From assembly GCA_027620105.1 (NCBI GenBank), contig JAQCIA010000015.1:1-13847 (forward strand): DNA of 13,847 nt, given 5' to 3'. The notes under the pieces are model-generated. The model was not told where the DNA came from. It did no database searches and worked only from the letters and a program-made list of their open reading frames with translations. This document shows, piece after piece, positions 12,708-13,847 of this stretch. Made by a program: the position numbers and the translations under genes. Source of the DNA: Verrucomicrobiota bacterium. GTDB taxonomy: Bacteria > Verrucomicrobiota > Kiritimatiellia > UBA8416 > JAIOPI01. The first letter of the stretch is position 1; each line of letters begins with the position of its first letter.

Positions 12708-13562
12708 ATGCAAACTTGGTGGGCCTGGGGTGATTCGCTATTGTCCGGCGCGATGCATGCCGCGACCCATTCCGACCGGGCACCCTTGTTACCGCTGGCG
12801 ATGCTGTGCCTCTCCACGGTGCTGCTGGTGGCGATGGAACAGTATGGTTGGGGCGCGCTGGCCTGGATGGTCGGCGTGATGCTGTTGGTGAAGACGCCGC
12901 GTGTCGATGTGCGCCGGCGGCTGGGCATTCTGTTCGGCGCGGTGGCTGTGCTCGCCATAGCCCCGATTCATACGGATCGCAGCACGGCGCACTTTTTGGA
13001 ACTGGGCGCATGCTTCGCGGCGGTTGTTTTTGTGCCCACCTGGCTGTTGCGGCGCGATCAGGCTGTGATTGAATGGCGCCTGTGGCCAAAACGGTTGCAG
13101 CGGTTGGATTTGTTCTACACCGCGATCTCCATCCCGCTGGCGTGGTGCATCATTCGCGTCTACTTCTTCGTGATCAACCCGGAACTGCCCTCGCACTGGC
13201 CGATGCCGATGGCACCCAGTGCCGACGCACACTGGCGCCTGTTTATCGGCATCAACGCGGTCGGAATCTGGGACGAGTTGTTTTTCGTCAATACGGTCTA
13301 CGGCATCCTGCGCTCCCTGTATCCGGCGCGCATCGCCAATGGTGCACAAGCAGTGGTGTATACGGCGGTGCTCTACGACATGGCCTTCACCGGTATTGGG
13401 CCGTTGGTGGTGTATGCGTTTGCGCTGACCCAGGGGGCGATGTATGAACGTTCGCGGTGTCTGCTCTATGTTCTGATCGTGCATCTCATCGTGGACGCCT
13501 TTCTGGTCGCCGCGATTCTTGAGTTTCATTACCCGGCGGGCGGTCTGCGCTGGTTGCATTGA
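12708..13562 (+). CDS. CPBP-like intramembrane protein, divergent active site
   Basis: The 284-aa product has about eight hydrophobic segments and resembles the CPBP (Abi/Rce1-like) glutamic intramembrane protease family in its C-terminal half. The EExxxR motif reads GIWDELFFVN (Asp189, Glu190, no Arg at the usual place). The next conserved stretch reads VLYDMAF rather than the usual FxxxH form. The last motif is retained as HLIVDAF with His259 and Asp263. Family members cleave prenylated or signal-type peptides or act in bacteriocin immunity; here the altered first motif leaves activity uncertain. The frame is open back to a GTG at 12528, but the upstream 60 codons do not look membrane-like, so I prefer the ATG at 12708, which has only a weak GGTGG before it; the ATG at 12753 is another option. 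The gene diverges from glpK. Confidence 0.68.
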   Translation: MQTWWAWGDSLLSGAMHAATHSDRAPLLPLAMLCLSTVLLVAMEQYGWGALAWMVGVMLLVKTPRVDVRRRLGILFGAVAVLAIAPIHTDRSTAHFLELGACFAAVVFVPTWLLRRDQAVIEWRLWPKRLQRLDLFYTAISIPLAWCIIRVYFFVINPELPSHWPMPMAPSADAHWRLFIGINAVGIWDELFFVNTVYGILRSLYPARIANGAQAVVYTAVLYDMAFTGIGPLVVYAFALTQGAMYERSRCLLYVLIVHLIVDAFLVAAILEFHYPAGGLRWLH

Positions 13563-13594
13563 GCGCGGCGTGCCATCAAACCCGCGAGTCGTTA

Positions 13595-13798
13595 TGACAC
13601 CGGCGCGGATGGTTGGGATTGGCAGACAACATCTGGCACGACGAAGCGCGCACGCAACTGGCAACCAATGCGGGCATGCTGCGACGGGTGCAGGCGCTCG
13701 TGGCCGCCAACGGACGTACGGTGATGGCGCCCGCCGAATTGCGCGAACGGTTGGCGTTGGAGCCGGGGCATGGGCGGTACGGGCGGAAGATTGCCTGA
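13595..13798 (+). pseudogene. C-terminal remnant of a BKACE (DUF849) enzyme
   Basis: The frame from a TGA at 13595 to the stop at 13796-13798 encodes about 66 residues that resemble the extreme C-terminus of beta-keto acid cleavage enzymes: GLADNIW, then QLATNAGMLRRVQALVAANG and TVMAPAELRERLAL. In intact enzymes (about 270-310 aa) this part follows a (beta/alpha)8 barrel whose sequence is missing here, and an upstream stop closes the frame. A short protein could start at the TTG at 13613, but there is no ribosome binding site and a fragment could not fold as the enzyme. It most likely marks a deletion or rearrangement next to the CPBP-like gene. The family call rests on my recognition of the C-terminal pattern. 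Confidence 0.55.
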
Positions 13799-13847
13799 GT
13801 CCCGCGAAGCAGATGGCTTACCAGAGGTTCGCCCGCCATCGGAGGGG
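13799..13847. other. Right-edge sequence without a recognisable feature
   Basis: These 49 bases follow the BKACE remnant. They contain no open frame, hairpin or promoter that I can support. Confidence 0.4.

Noticed and set aside
12789..13664. 291-codon minus-strand open frame
   Set aside because: Antisense to the CPBP-like gene, rich in Gln/His/Arg with no recognisable motif; the opposite frame has clear membrane segments.
13576..13839. 87-codon minus-strand open frame at the right edge
   Set aside because: Opposite the BKACE-like remnant; its product is Ser/Arg/Ala-rich without domain similarity.

Overview
The window is a GC-rich, gene-dense bacterial segment with fourteen supportable protein-coding loci and no rRNA, tRNA, CRISPR array or insertion sequence that I can see. 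The protein families (MglA-type GTPase, roadblock, MshEN, DUF4388/PATAN, LemA with an M48 peptidase, PF07399-type antiporter) suggest a Gram-negative-like bacterium that probably carries type IV pili or another polar machine. A PVC-group, Hydrogenedentota-like or Myxococcota-like host would fit, but the window does not settle the taxonomy.

Region 1 (1-3996) is the most interesting part. An MglA-like small GTPase (minus strand, C-terminus beyond the left edge) is transcribed divergently from two overlapping plus-strand genes. The first encodes an unrecognised N-terminal region, an Ala/Pro linker, a helix-hairpin-helix (HhH) and a C-terminal roadblock/LC7 domain. The second encodes a scaffold: MshEN-like, a degenerate HD-like helical region, a receiver lacking its phosphoacceptor, and PATAN/DUF4388. 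I infer a GTPase-centred polarity or pilus-control module. The shared upstream region holds a strong-looking sigma-54 site toward mglA that overlaps an extended -10 toward the roadblock gene.

Region 2 (3998-8915) is all on the minus strand. In transcription order it contains a 65-aa stand-alone MshEN N-terminal subdomain with tandem c-di-GMP-type motifs, a 59-aa protein of unknown function, LemA with its own promoter, an M48 membrane metallopeptidase with a TerB-like C-terminal extension, a small helical hypothetical protein, and a PF07399-type putative Na+/H+ antiporter. GC-rich hairpins separate several of these genes, so they may form several transcripts rather than one operon.

Region 3 (9053-11023, plus strand) has a secreted protein with a phage tail-collar-like domain and its own sigma-70-type promoter, then queE and queD of 7-deazaguanine (queuosine) biosynthesis. 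A composite hairpin spans the convergent ends of queD and glpK.

Region 4 (11029-13847) has glpK on the minus strand, possibly made as a leaderless mRNA. It is followed by a divergent CPBP-like membrane protein and by what looks like an orphan C-terminal remnant of a BKACE (beta-keto acid cleavage enzyme, DUF849) gene. No gene-free stretch exceeds 300 bases. The longest are the 379-573, 8915-9106 and 12480-12708 divergent regions.
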